Below the pieces are notes generated by a model that was not told the DNA's origin, did not search any database, and saw only the letters and a list, made by a program, of their open reading frames with translations. From Prosapia bicincta (lineage: Eukaryota > Arthropoda > Insecta > Hemiptera > Cercopidae): a stretch of DNA of 64,000 bases. Positions within the stretch are counted from its first letter, which is position 1; every line of letters begins with the position of its first letter. This document shows positions 45,552 to 57,246 of this stretch, in pieces. The stretch lies in contig JBAIZL010000003.1 in assembly GCA_036971475.1 (NCBI GenBank), positions 79,365,928 to 79,429,927 on the forward strand, read 5' to 3'. The translations under genes were made by a program, and so were the position numbers.

Positions 45552-46194
45552 ATATTCATTCTTAATACCTTATTAATTTCTTTTAATAGTCTCAAATTTT
45601 CTATATTTGGAAATTGGTGCTTATTATTATATTAATACAATGATTTGCGAAATTTGATTTATATATTTCTAGATTAATATAGGCATTTAAATGTTCTTTA
45701 TATCTTTCTTTTAATTTTTTCTTGGTTTGACCTAGATAAGCTTTATTACAATTTTCGCATTCTAATTTATAAACACCACCTTTTTCATGTATATTAATTG
45801 TTTTATTATTGTTATTTATTATGTTTATTATTTTGTTATTAGTTTTGTATGCAATTTTGATATTTGTATTTTTAAATAATTTGGTGATATTTTTTATTTC
45901 ATGGCCTATAAATAAAAATGAAGTCCATATTGTATTATTATTATTGCAAATTAAATTATTATTTTGTTTATTAAAAATATTATAATTAAGTTTGTCAACA
46001 GTTTTCTTTTTATAACAGTTTTCTAATGCAATTTGATAAATTATGTATTATGGGTTGAGAATGAAATTAAAAACTTGTATCAAAAGAAAAATATTTTAAC
46101 GATTGAAATATATAAGCTACATATAAAATTAGCTTCTATTATGCATAACATAAATGGGAAGAAAAATATAATAAAATCAATTTATTTATAAATA
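45552..46194. other. PLE D coding remnants right of the mariner
   Basis: Holds the D linker and GIY-YIG on the minus strand and, from 46040, the inverted N-terminal piece. No separate gene. Confidence 0.6.
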
Positions 46195-46555
46195 AAATTA
46201 AAACTCTCTTTTTTCCCAAATAGCCTTATCTCTTTTCCCCTGACAGACTTATATAAACTATAATCACTCATATGCTCATGGAAACAATATATATATATCT
46301 TTAATCTGTGCATCTGTGACATCTGATTTCTACTCTACACAATCTGTGATTACAATTATTTTATTTCATTCTCTCATATTTCTTTTTGTTTTCTCTTCGA
46401 TTGACAAAGACCACTGTGTGGTTGAAATATATCATTGTTTAAGTGCTTTTATGTGTTTCTATTTCAAGACTACAGTGTGGACTCTTACCAAGGTAAGTCT
46501 GTCAGTCTCCTAGTCCAAAAAATCTAAATAATCTTTACCAACCAAAACTAACCTA

Positions 46556-46558
<3 letters not shown>
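46195..46558 (+). mobile_element. PLE B 3' end
   Basis: Longer B end starting in the 3' untranslated part (CCCTGACAGACTTATATAAAC region), with the hammerhead-like block near 46400 and CCAAGGTAAGTCTGTCAG at 46488-46505. No coding in front. Confidence 0.85.

Positions 46559-46626
<68 letters not shown>
46559..46626. repeat. (TA)n microsatellite
   Basis: About 33 TA units between a B end and an A fold-back. Confidence 0.95.
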
Positions 46627-46629
<3 letters not shown>

Positions 46630-46842
46630 GTTAATATATTACTATTGTAAGTAATTTTATCCACCATTAAGTGCAATAATTTTACCTTGAGTGATGAGGC
46701 ACCTTTCGGTCAATTGACCATTGTCGAATCGACAAATGTAAGTAAAATTACTTACAATAGTAATATATTAACTTCATAAAATCAGTGCAACGGAAAAACA
46801 ATGGATAACGTTAAATATCAAGAATATGTATATATATATATA
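46625..46842. mobile_element. PLE A fold-back 4 (short arms)
   Basis: Arms 46625-46659 and 46743-46777 (35 bp), with one A tail between them and the rest of a plus-oriented tail to 46830, then a short (TA)n that hosts the Tigger insertion. Confidence 0.8.
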
Positions 46843-49160
46843 CAGTCGGCGCCGCTTATTGGGATCACGGTTAATGTTATAATTCGGTTATTGTTATCGT
46901 TTCATTGAAAAACAAACACGGACGTATAATAATACATTGTAATTAGGCCGCTTATTGTAATCATCTGTTCGCTTATTATTATCATTTAATTTGCCATTCA
47001 AAATCATATGCGTCAACGTACACTAGCATGGACCAAGTAAATATGTCTACAAAGTAGTGCAAACAGCACGTGAAACACACAATGACACCCAATTCATAGA
47101 ATGTTTATTTTTAGAATGACAGAAATACTTTATAACGGTTTCAGCACTTTGTTTACGCAAACAACCTAGCCTCGCTTGAGTCGACCTTAGTTGTTTGTTA
47201 ACATTAGGTGATGTTACTACTGAACCATTTACAGTACCAGTCCTACTGTATTTTTAACAGTGAATTTTTATGAACGTTTATTACAGTATTTCAGTGTGGT
47301 TTTACATAACTTAATTTTTAAAGATCTTTTTCGTTTGTTTTGTTGAGTATAGTGTCACTTGAAGTTTCAAGGGACAGTATAGGAAGATGTCCGAATCTCA
47401 ATAGAAACGACGCGATTTAAGTCTTAAACAAAAACTTGATATTCTAGATAGGTACAGTAAATTACCAAAAATGAGTCAAAGAAACGCTGCTTCTCAACTT
47501 GGCTTTTCTCAACCTCTCTTATGTAAAATATTGAACAACAAAGAAAAAATCTTGTCATTATCAAAGTGTAATGCAAATGTTGACAACAAAAGACATCGTT
47601 CTGGGAAGGATCCGCAAGTGGAATCAGCTTTGAAATTGTGGTTTAAAAATGTTCGCGAAAAAGATGCTAGCGTTGACGGCTCACTAATGTGTCTAAAAGC
47701 TGAGGATCTTGCCAAAAAAATAGGAAAACAGGATTTTAAAGCCACAGATGGATGGTTCAAACGGTGGAAGAAAAGGGAAAACATTGTTTACAAGAAAACG
47801 TGTGGTGAAAAAAAAATGCTGATTTTGTTGGAGCTGAGGACTGGTTACAATACGAATGGCCAAAGATTTTGGCCGAATATTCTCCTAGCTGCATATACAA
47901 TGCAGATGAAACAGAACTTTATTATCGTGCTCTACCCGAACATACTTACTTAAAAATGAAATTGCTAACGGCTGTAAAATATGTAAACAAAGAATAACTG
48001 TTTTGTGTTGTGTTAACATAGTTGGTCATAAAGAAAAACTCTTAACTATCGGTAAATCTAAAAATCCACGTTGTTTTCAAGGTATCAAAAAACTACCGGT
48101 TGAATATCATTTAAACTCCAATGCTTGAATGACATCAAAAATTTTTAATGAATGGCTGACTAATTGGGATACCAGCCTCAAACGCAACATTGTCCTTCTA
48201 CTAGACAACTGCACTGCACATAATGACATAAGCACTACGCTAAAACACATCAAAGTGATTTAACTTCCGGCCAATACTACATCAATTATTCAGCCATGTG
48301 ACCAAGGCATAATTAAAAATCTCAAAAGTTTTTATCGACGAGAGATGCGTGCTAGAATTATAGAAAATATGGATGAATTTCAAACCCTTACCTCAAATGA
48401 ATTGGCTAAAAAAACTTCTTTACTCGATGCTATTCAACTGATAGCAAAATCTTGGAATGAAGTTTCTGAAAAAACTGTGAAAAATTGCTTTAGAAAAGGT
48501 GGTTTTTTGTTGAAGAAAATCAAGAGCAAGCTACTTCTGAGGAAGACGCTGAAGAGAACTTGAAGCCTTTCGATTTGTCCGTAAAAGAATACACTGAGTG
48601 GATGGAAGTTGACGATAGTATTGAAACAGCAGCGGAAATGACAGGACGATATTTGTGAGGTAGTTGCTTCAACATCAAAAGTTACTGAAGAAGAAGAAGG
48701 CACCGATGATGACGAAAATGATAAATGTGTACCGCAAAGATCTAAGCAGGAAGTTCACCAAGCTCTTGAGATTCTAAGGCAGTTTGTTCAACAAAAAGCA
48801 GAAAATTTCAACTAACATTATGAATATGAACAATTTATAAACAATATTTTACAAGAAGACTACAGACAGTTACATATAGAGAACTTCTTCCAGAAAAAGT
48901 AAATGTAAATAAGATTGAAGTGTTTTATAATGAAGTTTTATGTGTTAAAATGTTTTGATCAAGTGTTTTACGTAGTTCTATATACTGTATTATTTTTCAA
49001 TTATGCTAGATTCAGTGTTTAAAAAAAATCTACAGTGGAATAAAATAAACTGATATGAAATATGCCCACTAATTTTAACAAGTAGAAAACTAAATTACAG
49101 AAATTCTACTACTGTACATAAAACTGCCCGGAATAGCATCAAAATTTGGTAAGTACAGTT
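46843..49160 (+). mobile_element. pogo/Tigger element, right end lost
   Basis: It begins CAGTCGGCGCCGCTTATTGG directly after TA inside a short (TA)n. Subterminal repeats of the GCTTATT type recur at 46920-46985. No matching inverted end is seen before the mariner at 49164 or after it, so the right end is missing. The left 540 bp are non-coding leader. Confidence 0.85.
47387..48815 (+). pseudogene. Tigger/CENP-B-like transposase, degenerate
   Basis: The ATG at 47387 is followed after four codons by TAG; the reading then continues LSLKQKLDILDRYSKLPKMS, a psq-type helix-turn-helix, and a second DNA-binding domain (SALKLWFKNVREKD, LAKKIGKQDFKATDGWFKRW). After a frameshift near 47810 come the catalytic motifs: first Asp in IYNADETELYY, second in LLLDNCTAHN, third in SIIQPCDQGI. 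Two further stops lie between them. The C-terminal part (EMRARIIENMDEFQTL, then ALDAIQLIAKSW-like helices) ends in an acidic tail. Layout and the three Asp residues are those of the pogo family. Inactive. Confidence 0.88.
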
Positions 49161-49163
49161 TGT

Positions 49164-50486
49164 GGAGGGCGGTCCACAAAGTAACCGCCGTTTAGGCGTG
49201 GCACAATAAGTAGTGGGGGTAGCGCCGCCATTTTCACATCGGTGTGCGCAGCCGTTCAGTACGCTTCTAGCTGTGCAAGGGAGATTATCGTGCGATCGCT
49301 CGTTCTTTTGTTATAACGTGAAAACATGAGCGCCGCGATAGAAAATCCCGCCAAGTGTGAAGTGTGAGGTGTAATAAGATTTCTGTGGTCGAAAAGTTAC
49401 ACAGCAGCTGAAATTCATCGTGAATTGAATGCGGTGTATGGCCCAAACATTATGAGCGAAAGTGTAGTCAATAGGTTCGTTTTTATTTTTTAAATGGAAG
49501 AACGTTCACGATGAAGACCGGAGTGGTAGGCCATCTCTCGTCAGTGATGACTTAGTGAACAAAATGAATGAGAAAATTCGCAAGAACCGTCGCTTCACAA
49601 TCTCGGAACTTTCAGATCATTTTCCTGAAATGTCTGGAAGTCTTGTGCATGAGATAGTGACAGAAAAACTAGGCTATCACAAGTTTTGTGGTAGTTGGAT
49701 TCCAAAAGTGCTCACCGATGATCACAAAATGAAAAGAATGAGTTCTGCCATAGACTTTCTTACTCGGTATGACGTTGAAGGAGAAACATTTTTGAACAGG
49801 ATCGTTACAGGAGATGAGACTAGGGTAGCCTATGTGAATGCCGAAACAAAACAACAGTCAATGCAATGGGGTCATACAGCTTCGCCAAGTAAGCCAAAGA
49901 AAGCTCGCCAACCCTTTTCAGCGAGAAAATTGATTGCTACAGTTTTTTGGGATGCTAAGGGCATCTTGCTCGTTGAGTTTATGGAGCGTGGTACGACCAT
50001 TACAGCTGCAGCTTGTTGTGAAACCTTAAAACGGCTACTACGAGCGATTCAAAACAAGCATCGTGGTCTTCTGACATCTGGCGTTGTGTTTGCCCATGAC
50101 AATCACACAGCTCAAAAAACAACTGAACTTTTGGAAACGTTTAAATGGGACGTTTTTGACCACCCCCGCCCTACAGCCCGGACTTGGCTCCCACTGAATT
50201 CCATATTTTACCGTAAATGAAGCGGTGGCTTGCATCTCAGAGGTTTGCGAGTGATGAAGAGCTTCAAAACGCTGTGACAGGCTGGCTATGTTCTCAGGCG
50301 GCAGATTTTTTTAAAGACGGAATTTCAAAAACTGTTAAAAGATATGATAAATGCTTGAATTTTTTTGGTGAATATATGGAAAAGTAGAGAAAAGCTGTAG
50401 TGTTAACATGTATATAATAAAAGTTTTGTATCTCAACTGGTTTATTTTTTATTTCAAAACGGAGGTTACTTTGTGGACCACCCTCG
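49164..50486 (+). mobile_element. mariner element 2
   Basis: 1,323 bp. Inverted ends: GGAGGGCGGTCCACAAAGTA on the left, and on the right the complement of CGAGGGTGGTCCACAAAGTA. TA follows the right end; the left flank has no clear TA. It lies at the broken right side of the Tigger element. Confidence 0.88.
49326..50387 (+). pseudogene. mariner transposase 2, frameshifted
   Basis: Reading from the ATG at 49326 (MSAAIENPAKCEV, then a TGA) gives an N-terminal DNA-binding part (IRFLWSKSYTAAEIHRELNA), a break near 49480, then a long open segment 49555-50220. That holds the linker (RRFTISELSDHF), the first catalytic Asp (TGDETRVAYVNAETKQ) and the second (VFAHDNHTAQK). A frameshift near 50165 destroys the third motif in this frame; the shifted frame reads YSPDLAPTEFHIL. 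It differs strongly from the mariner at 44.4 kb, so it is another subfamily. Total length is close to the usual 340-350 residues. Confidence 0.9.
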
Positions 50487-50488
50487 TA

Positions 50489-50513
50489 TATATATATTTA
50501 AAATATCAAGAAA

Positions 50514-50560
<47 letters not shown>

Positions 50561-50616
50561 TTGATATTTATTCAATTTTATGGTGGATAAAATTACTCAC
50601 ATAGTAATATATTAAC

Positions 50617-50682
<66 letters not shown>
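50489..50682. repeat. (TA)n arrays with short PLE A tails
   Basis: Two TA arrays (50516-50559 and 50620-50682) separated by about 60 bp of A tail. Confidence 0.85.
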
Positions 50683-50683
<1 letters not shown>

Positions 50684-50728
50684 CTTGATATTTTACGTTA
50701 TCCATTGTTTTTCCGTTGCACTGACTTT

Positions 50729-51046
50729 ATGAAGTTAATGTATTACTATTGTAAGTAATTTTATCCACCATTAAGTGCAATGATTTTACCTTGAGTGATG
50801 AGGCGCCTTTCGGTCACTTGACCATTGTCGAATCACTGATTATTTTTTCTTCTTGCGGATGTTCGGTCCGTCGTGTTGGTAACGTCTGGTAATTACCTAC
50901 ACGACGGACCGAACAACCGCAAGAAGAAAAAATAATCAGTGATTCGACAATGGTCAAGTGACCGAAAGGCGCCTCATCACACAAGGTAAAATCATTGCAC
51001 TTAATGGTGGATAAAATTACTTACAATAGTAATACATTAACTTCAT
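50729..51046. mobile_element. PLE A fold-back 3 (palindrome)
   Basis: Arms 50729-50882 and 50893-51046 (154 bp) with a 10-nt spacer and few mismatches. An A tail continues leftwards to 50683. Both arms include the hammerhead-like block and the end of the A coding region (GGACCGAAC). Confidence 0.9.
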
Positions 51047-51065
51047 TTATATATATATATATATT

Positions 51066-51344
51066 TTTTTAGGTTAGTTTTGGTTGGTAAAGATTATTTA
51101 GATTTTTTGGACTAGGAGACTGACCTAAAATAATTGAATTATTTTATTTCATTCTCTCGTATTTCTTTTTGTATTTTCTCTTCGATTGACAAAGACCACT
51201 GTGTGGTTGAAATATATCATTGGTTAAGTGCTTTTATGTGTTTCTATTTCAAGACTACAGACTGGAATCTTACCAAGGTAAGTCTGTCAGTCTCCTAGTC
51301 CAAAAAATCTAAATAATCTTTACCAACCAAAACTAACCTAAATA
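51066..51344. mobile_element. PLE B fold-back 2
   Basis: Outer arms of about 55 bp (GGTTAGTTTTGGTTGGTAAA and complement) enclosing one plus-oriented B end. Followed by (TA)n at 51343-51398 with a CACA interruption. Confidence 0.85.
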
Positions 51345-51351
51345 TATATAT

Positions 51352-51401
<50 letters not shown>

Positions 51402-51409
51402 TATGGTGA

Positions 51410-51656
51410 TAGGTTTTCTTGTAATATAGTTAATAAATTAAAAAATATTTCAAAAACAAGAATACTTTTAATGAATATATTTATTCAAAGCTTTTCATAA
51501 AATAATACCAGCATCTTCAGGAAAGTAATTATCGAATAATATTCATTTTATTAGATAATTATTTTCCTGAAGATGCTGATACTATTTTATCGGCGAAAAG
51601 CTTTGAATAAATATATTCATTAAAAGTATTCTTGTTTTTGAAATATTTTTAATTTA

Positions 51657-51660
<4 letters not shown>
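51410..51660. mobile_element. PLE D fold-back
   Basis: Two D 3' ends face to face, centre near 51545. The right arm reads CCTGAAGATGCTGATA, then TATCGGCGAAAAGCTTTG; the left arm is its diverged mirror. No coding. Flanked by (TA)n on both sides (51343-51398, 51661-51735). Confidence 0.88.
51563..51608 (+). ncRNA. Hammerhead-like motif in PLE D fold-back
   Basis: Helix I UUC/GAA (3 bp), core CUGAAGA (fits CUGANGA), one extra U, helix II GCUGAUA with UAUCGGC (7 bp, one G-U), GAAA, AGCUUU, then GAAU. Same layout as 44170-44214, with compensatory-looking differences in helix II. Confidence 0.45.

Positions 51661-51735
<75 letters not shown>
51661..51735. repeat. (TA)n microsatellite
   Basis: About 37 TA units. 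Confidence 0.95.
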
Positions 51736-51737
<2 letters not shown>

Positions 51738-51782
51738 TTTTTTGGACTAGGAGACTGACAGACTTACCTTGGTAAGAGTCCG
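51736..51782 (-). mobile_element. 47-bp PLE B end
   Basis: Only the outermost B end, TTTTTTGGACTAGGAGACTG to TACCTTGGTAAGAGTCC, next to (TA)n. Last member of the fold-back string. Confidence 0.8.
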
Positions 51783-54700
51783 TACACATATGGGTTTGGT
51801 AGTAACATTATAGGAGTTTTGCAGTAAAGGGTTTATGTAATTACTATAATAACTGAAAAACTAACCACAACAGAGGTTTAGACTCCTGCCGGATAAAAAG
51901 TGACTTAGTACTGCATTGACCTCTTGTTTCATACGCAACAGTAGTAGTCAATGTTCCTGACTTAATGTCAGTGCTAAAGACAATAAGTAGCAATATATAC
52001 TACTTTCGAGTATAAGAAACAAATTGTTAAATAATAATAATATACATATTTTTATCAGTAATTATGGACAACACTACATACCATAATAGGCACTTGGACA
52101 AACTTCTAAGAACAGTGAAAAATAGGATATGGTTTTTAGGCGTCTAAGGTGTTCAACATATTACAATGATAAAACCTGTTTTTTAACTAATTGAATACAA
52201 TAAGCATCGCAAGAAAATACACAAAGTAGATATTTTAAGATAAAGGACCTGTAGTTTTAAAACATTTGTCATTTATGAACTACTTAAATCATATTGAGCT
52301 TGCTTCAGTTAAAGTCAAAAATTTCATCGGAAATAACACAGTTAGTAACCTGTCACTAAAACTTGAACTAATTAAGCATGCCTTCAACATTTATAATACA
52401 GTAGACCCTTGCTATTCACAGTAATATGTATCGTATTTTTAAAAAACCAAGAAAGACAATATAATTACTGTGCAGGTTGTACGATGTGTTCTCGTCTTAT
52501 TTATTTTGTACAGTACTGTAGTTACTTATCATAAAGAAATCTGTTTATTCTCCCAACATCAATTATACTATATACTACTGGGCCTCTTACTCAAAGAAAG
52601 GTATTTTTATAGGTGAATTGTATGTTTAGGAAAATAGTTAGCTGCGGCCTTTTTTTAAATTGATCCCTCTTTAGATTAGGTATTAAAATTTAATCAAAAG
52701 CTGGAAGAAGCACTATCACCATATAAAGAAATATGTAAAAACTAGGAAAAATTGTGAACAAATTAAAATAACAGGTTTTAAAAATCAAATTAACAGTGTT
52801 TAAAAAATTATTTTTCTAAAATTATGTGTATAAAAGTTTAGTGGATAGTGCATAACAGTAAATAATACGTGTGTCTGTGTGTGTGAACATGCTGCAGCGG
52901 CCAGAATGACCGATGCAATAAATGTGGTATTAGTACAGAATAATGTAACTAAGCCTAGAATAGTTAAATAGATTATTCAACTAATATTCAAATTATTTCA
53001 AAGTAGTATAATAAAAAGGTTAAATATAGGGAAAATAAATGTAAACTGAAGTAATTAGAACTAAATAGACAAACTGGGAATGTTAGAATAGATTATAAAC
53101 TAATATAACGTTAATTAGACTAACGACTAATCGACCGATTTAAATAAAACAGTAAAAGTGAAACCTATGGGACCAGGCCAAAAGGCATAAAGTTAAATTA
53201 ATTGTAACCAAATATAATCAGGGATAGTGAATATAAGTATAAAACATGTAAGGAAAGTAAATTAGGCCTAGCTAGGGAGAGTTGTATTTCTGTAAATGTG
53301 AAAATTGTAATTTACAACATAATAGCTTAGAAATGAGGTTATGCAAGAATGGAGCCATGTTTGGTTAGGGTAAAAACCGGGTGGGGAGATTGTTTATAGG
53401 ATCTTGCCACCGTCGAAGTTTGAGTTATGAAGAAGAAACAGCAAATTAATTAAATTGGAAGAAATAAAGACAAAAAAATTATTAAATGCAAGTTAAAAAT
53501 TGAAATAACACATTGGAGTAAAGAAAAGCATTTCACAAAAGTTGAAACTAATTACAGTTCAAAATTACGAAATAAACAAAGTCAATTACCATAGCAACGG
53601 CTTTCTCATTGCTTAAAAATATAAGATGGACATCGTGACGTAGGAAGTTTGAATTTGGAGGAGACGCAGCTTGAAAAAGTATGCTTAGGGCAGAACAGGT
53701 TGGACGGCTATTCAGTGCGGTAGTGTTAATACATTGAGAACAGTTAAAGATCAAATATGTGGTAAAAAGGCAGTGTAAAGTGCTACAATGTGACCGGGGG
53801 AGTGTATAAATAAATGAGCAGAGGTTCATATATATTTCTAACAACATCTCGAGAAAATGCCAAAAACGCCGAACTTAACAGAATTCACCGACACCATGCA
53901 GTGAAGCCTACAACCAAACTCAATGGAAGCTCTTACGAGGCCCAAAGAGAACCAAATTATAGAAGAAGACACTTAACTGTTTGCAGTACAAGATCATATA
54001 AAGAATTTAATTTTCTTTTAAATAAACCTTTATTTCAAAATATATTAATTTAAAATCAAAATTAACTAAAAATCTAATAACCTAAGGGACTGAAAACTCT
54101 CTTAGGTTGCCTAAATTAAGTAATAAATATTCTAAATGGATTTTCCATTCAACCGTTTGCCTGAAGTGGAAATAAACGTATTGAGTTTAAATCATTATAT
54201 TGAATATGGCTTTTCTCTTGAAAAACGGATGGATATCCGTTATTGACTTAGTATATAAGTATCAGAAAGAATATTTTATTAAATGCCTAGCCTATTATAA
54301 CTAACTAGGTTAATCTACAAATAGGTAATTGTTAACCAGAGTCTGATATTGAATTAAAAGGAGGTTTTTATTAAAAGGCATAGCATAGAGTAACTAGAAA
54401 TTAACCTTAAAATGTTTGAATGTGAACAAGACTATAAAATATGTAAAATTTAATTAGGACGAACAAAAATATGTGCAAAATTAATTATAATAATTGAATT
54501 TAAATAGATGATAGTAGACATATTAAGCAATATTGGATTTTGATAATAATAAATAAAATAATACGTAATTCTAAATTCAAATAGACAATAAAAAATGTAT
54601 AGTTTCCAATTAGCTGTGTTTTCATTTAAAATAAAATAAGTTCACTACGTATCCATGTATAGTCTTTAAGTCACAAGTGTCTCTCAAAGATTCCACTACC

Positions 54701-55290
54701 CCGAAAGGAGCTTAAAAAGGCTTATGGTAGGCTAATTGGTTTTTATAACAAAATCAGGGGTCGGTTTCTCTGAGAGGTTTATTCCTTGAGATACAGGTCT
54801 CGAACGAAGGTTCATAGTCAAGGGATAAACCATTACTTTCTTACTGACAAGGTGTGGTCAAAGAAAGAGAGGTGAAGAGTAAGAAGGGGCACGTCGAGGG
54901 AAAAGCAGTTAAAAGGTAAAGCCGTGAGAATGCATATTCAACACAATTTTTGTCCTCGGATTGAAGGAAAACATATTAATAAATTAGTATGTAATTATGT
55001 ATTATGTAAATATACAATACTGTATTATAAGTGTACAGTATAGCTGTAATTAATGTTAACATTTTTAATGTGGAATGTAACCCTCTACTTCCCATATACA
55101 GTTGGTTTCAGTATTCGCAGTAAATTTGGGAAACGTAACCCTTGAGAAAAACGAGGGATCATTAAAATGATAAATGCATTTGTTGATTCCAACTTCACGT
55201 GAGCTACTAGTTTTCACTAAAATACTTGTAAAAACTTTACAACTTGCCTTTAATAGAACTTACTTGTATTTGTTGAGGGCAGCCGTTTTT
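51783..55290. other. Intron 2, 3.5 kb without recognised genes
   Basis: AT-rich. At 52401 CAGTAGACCCTTGCTATTC and at 55101 CAGTTGGTTTCAGTATTCGC resemble pogo/Tigger ends, both in the same orientation and without partners. Short open frames at 53548-53847 and 53814-54053 show no motif. Confidence 0.5.
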
Positions 55291-56040
55291 TTGAGGTGTG
55301 TCCAATTGTCCACTCAGACCGTAATTGATCAAGGTTTTTGCAGGTTAGGGTGTGGGTGTATTTTGGTGAGTATTAGGAGTTATGATATCGAAAAGTGTAT
55401 GTACGTTTTATGTAATTGGGTGTTGAGTATGTGTGTAGGGTTTGTATATGTCTTATTGTTTGGTTGTGTATCGTTGGTTATTTTTATATTGTTTATGTAG
55501 AATTTGTAGATTGGATATGTTTATGTAGTCATATGTTGTGAATATGAGATGTTCGGCAAAGTTTGATAGGTTGTATTTGTTTGTTAGTGCGTTTATATGT
55601 TCTTGGTAGCGTGTAAAAAGACTTCCCTGTCTGGTGTATGTAAAAACCGGGGTACGAAATGCAAGTTAAATTGTTAACTCCAGCGGCGTTGTAAATGTTA
55701 TTTTGTTGATGGATTTTAATTGTTTATTGAGAGTATTGTGTGTGGAGTAGGCTATTTTATTATTGTATTTTCGTAGTGTGTTGGTTAGATTGTGAGTTTT
55801 GGATGATCTGTATAGTATTATCAAGTATTTCATGGGTTTGTCGAGTTATGTATTTGTATTTGGGTTTATAGGTTTGTTTTTAGGTAGTTGTATAATTTAT
55901 AGATCATTGTTGTGTTGTATCTATTGTTTGTGCTGTATGTTTTATGGAGTTTAATTCTTGGTAGTGTTCTTCTTCGTCTAATGATGTTTTAAGCAGGCGA
56001 TATATCATGGTGTTGTAAGTGGCTAGTTTATGTTGGTCTT
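55290..56040 (-). mobile_element. PLE family F, thumb to GIY-YIG fragment
   Basis: Minus strand, broken frames: LATYNTMIYRLLKTSLDEEE at the start (55990-56040), connector residues, then a GIY-YIG remnant (VNNLTCISYPGFYIHQTGKS, then RYQEHINALTNKYNLSNFAE). The G-Y-Y-I pattern and the Arg and Glu of the domain are recognisable. The sequence is clearly different from A to E. Confidence 0.7.
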
Positions 56041-56155
56041 ACAATAAAATGTACAGACAAACAAAGACATAAATTCAACATATATCGAAAACCCACCAAC
56101 ACCAATACTGCCATTCACAACTCTTCAAACCACCCACACCAACAATGGTGATTAA
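56041..56155 (+). mobile_element. PLE family F, thumb fragment, inverted
   Basis: Plus strand: TIKCTDKQRHKFNIYRKPTN, then NSSNHPHQQW, the YRKPT...SNHP signature of the PLE thumb. It joins the minus F fragment head to head at 56040. Confidence 0.65.
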
Positions 56156-56438
56156 ATTTGTACCTTATGAATGTTAAGTTATTAGAACTGATTGAACATC
56201 TATATCTCAATGGAAACATTGCAATAACACACAGTTATCTTTATTTCAATCGTAAGTAATACTGAAAATATAACAAGAAACATAATCTAGGAAAATACGT
56301 GATAAACGACATTAAAGAACTTACAAATGTTTTTATTTATCAGGAAGGTGATACAGAAATCATCCCCCCCCCCCCGAATAACACACATTAGGATAGTCAA
56401 GAATTACTACAAAGGCCTACATATGTTATAGTACATAC

Positions 56439-56632
56439 CTTTTGAACAGGAGGGGCTTGAGGGGCTGTAGAATAGCCTTGTGATACAAACGGCTGCTGAG
56501 GATAATTCTGTGCAGAAGGGGGAGAAGTATTATAACCTTGGTTTGTAGGAAGACGAGAGTTTCTTCCAACACCACTTGCAATATTTCCCTGGTGGTAATT
56601 TACTTGTGTCTGAGGAGGAAGTCCTCCACGGT
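56439..56632 (-). CDS. dsRBD gene exon 2 (Gln/Asn/Pro-rich N-terminus)
   Basis: Acceptor TTTTCTAG right of 56632 with a long pyrimidine tract, donor GTATGT left of 56439; phase 1 in, phase 0 out. It codes a low-complexity segment with Arg/Gly at the start (NRGGLPPQTQVNYHQGN), a GRNSRLPTNQGYNTSPP stretch and QPFVSQGYSTAPQAPPVQK. The Tyr/Gln/Ser/Gly composition resembles the disordered regions of RNA-granule proteins. A poly-C run of 13 lies just below the exon near 56365. Confidence 0.85.
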
Positions 56633-57039
56633 CTAGAAAAAAAAAACAGAGTACACACCTTAATGTCTCAACATAACTTTTAATTACCATAATATCCTAG
56701 AAATAATCATGTTAAAGCTGTTTCTAGGATAGAATTTCTGTTGTATTCTGAGCTCTTAATGAAAAGTTATATATACAAATTGGTCTAAATAGTTGATTCA
56801 TTATACATTATGTGTATATTTGTGAGGACTTTATAAAAGAATAACAAGTTATAAAAAAAAAATAATAATTCAAGATGATAACAAACCAAGTAAATCCAAA
56901 ATTAATTAAGGAAACATCATTAACAAAATTAAATACCCCAATATGATTTGGATAATACAATAGTATTTGTATTATAAAAAAAAAATGTTTCCTAATTTAG
57001 GCCTATATTATTTTTTGTACAATTTTTTGTATTTATTTA
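56633..57039. other. Intron 1 sequence, no gene
   Basis: AT-rich with A8-A9 runs. Nothing recognised. Confidence 0.5.
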
Positions 57040-57246
57040 CGGTGCCCACGTGTACGATTTTAGCGATAAAAATTATACCGCCGACACAGAAAGTCATCAA
57101 GGATACGAAAAAAATAACGAAAACTCTAGCTCAGGGAAATAAATAGAATTATCAAACTAGGGTAAAATAAACAGTGCAGAGTAGTCAGAAGTATTACGTT
57201 CGTGTATCAACAGCGCACCGTACTACATATACATATATTTAAATAT

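Larger units (their letters stand above)
44103..46035 (-). mobile_element. PLE family D, 3' part, interrupted by mariner
   Basis: Minus strand, outside the mariner. 46035-45551 codes the linker and a GIY-YIG domain (GGVYKLECENCNKAYLGQTK, then LKERYKEHL); 44408-44340 codes the C-terminus (FEIYKHNNNNKLVKEQIHSK) to a stop; 44340-44103 is the 3' end with a hammerhead-like motif. The RT is missing. At about 46035 the orientation flips: 46040-46190 codes on the plus strand a PLE-like N-terminal segment (EIKNLYQKKNILTIEIYKLH). Confidence 0.82.

Noticed and set aside
53814..54053. 79-codon ORF, Arg-rich, as a host gene
   Set aside because: No motif, no splice or promoter context, and it lies in the sense-opposite strand of a host intron; length is expected by chance.
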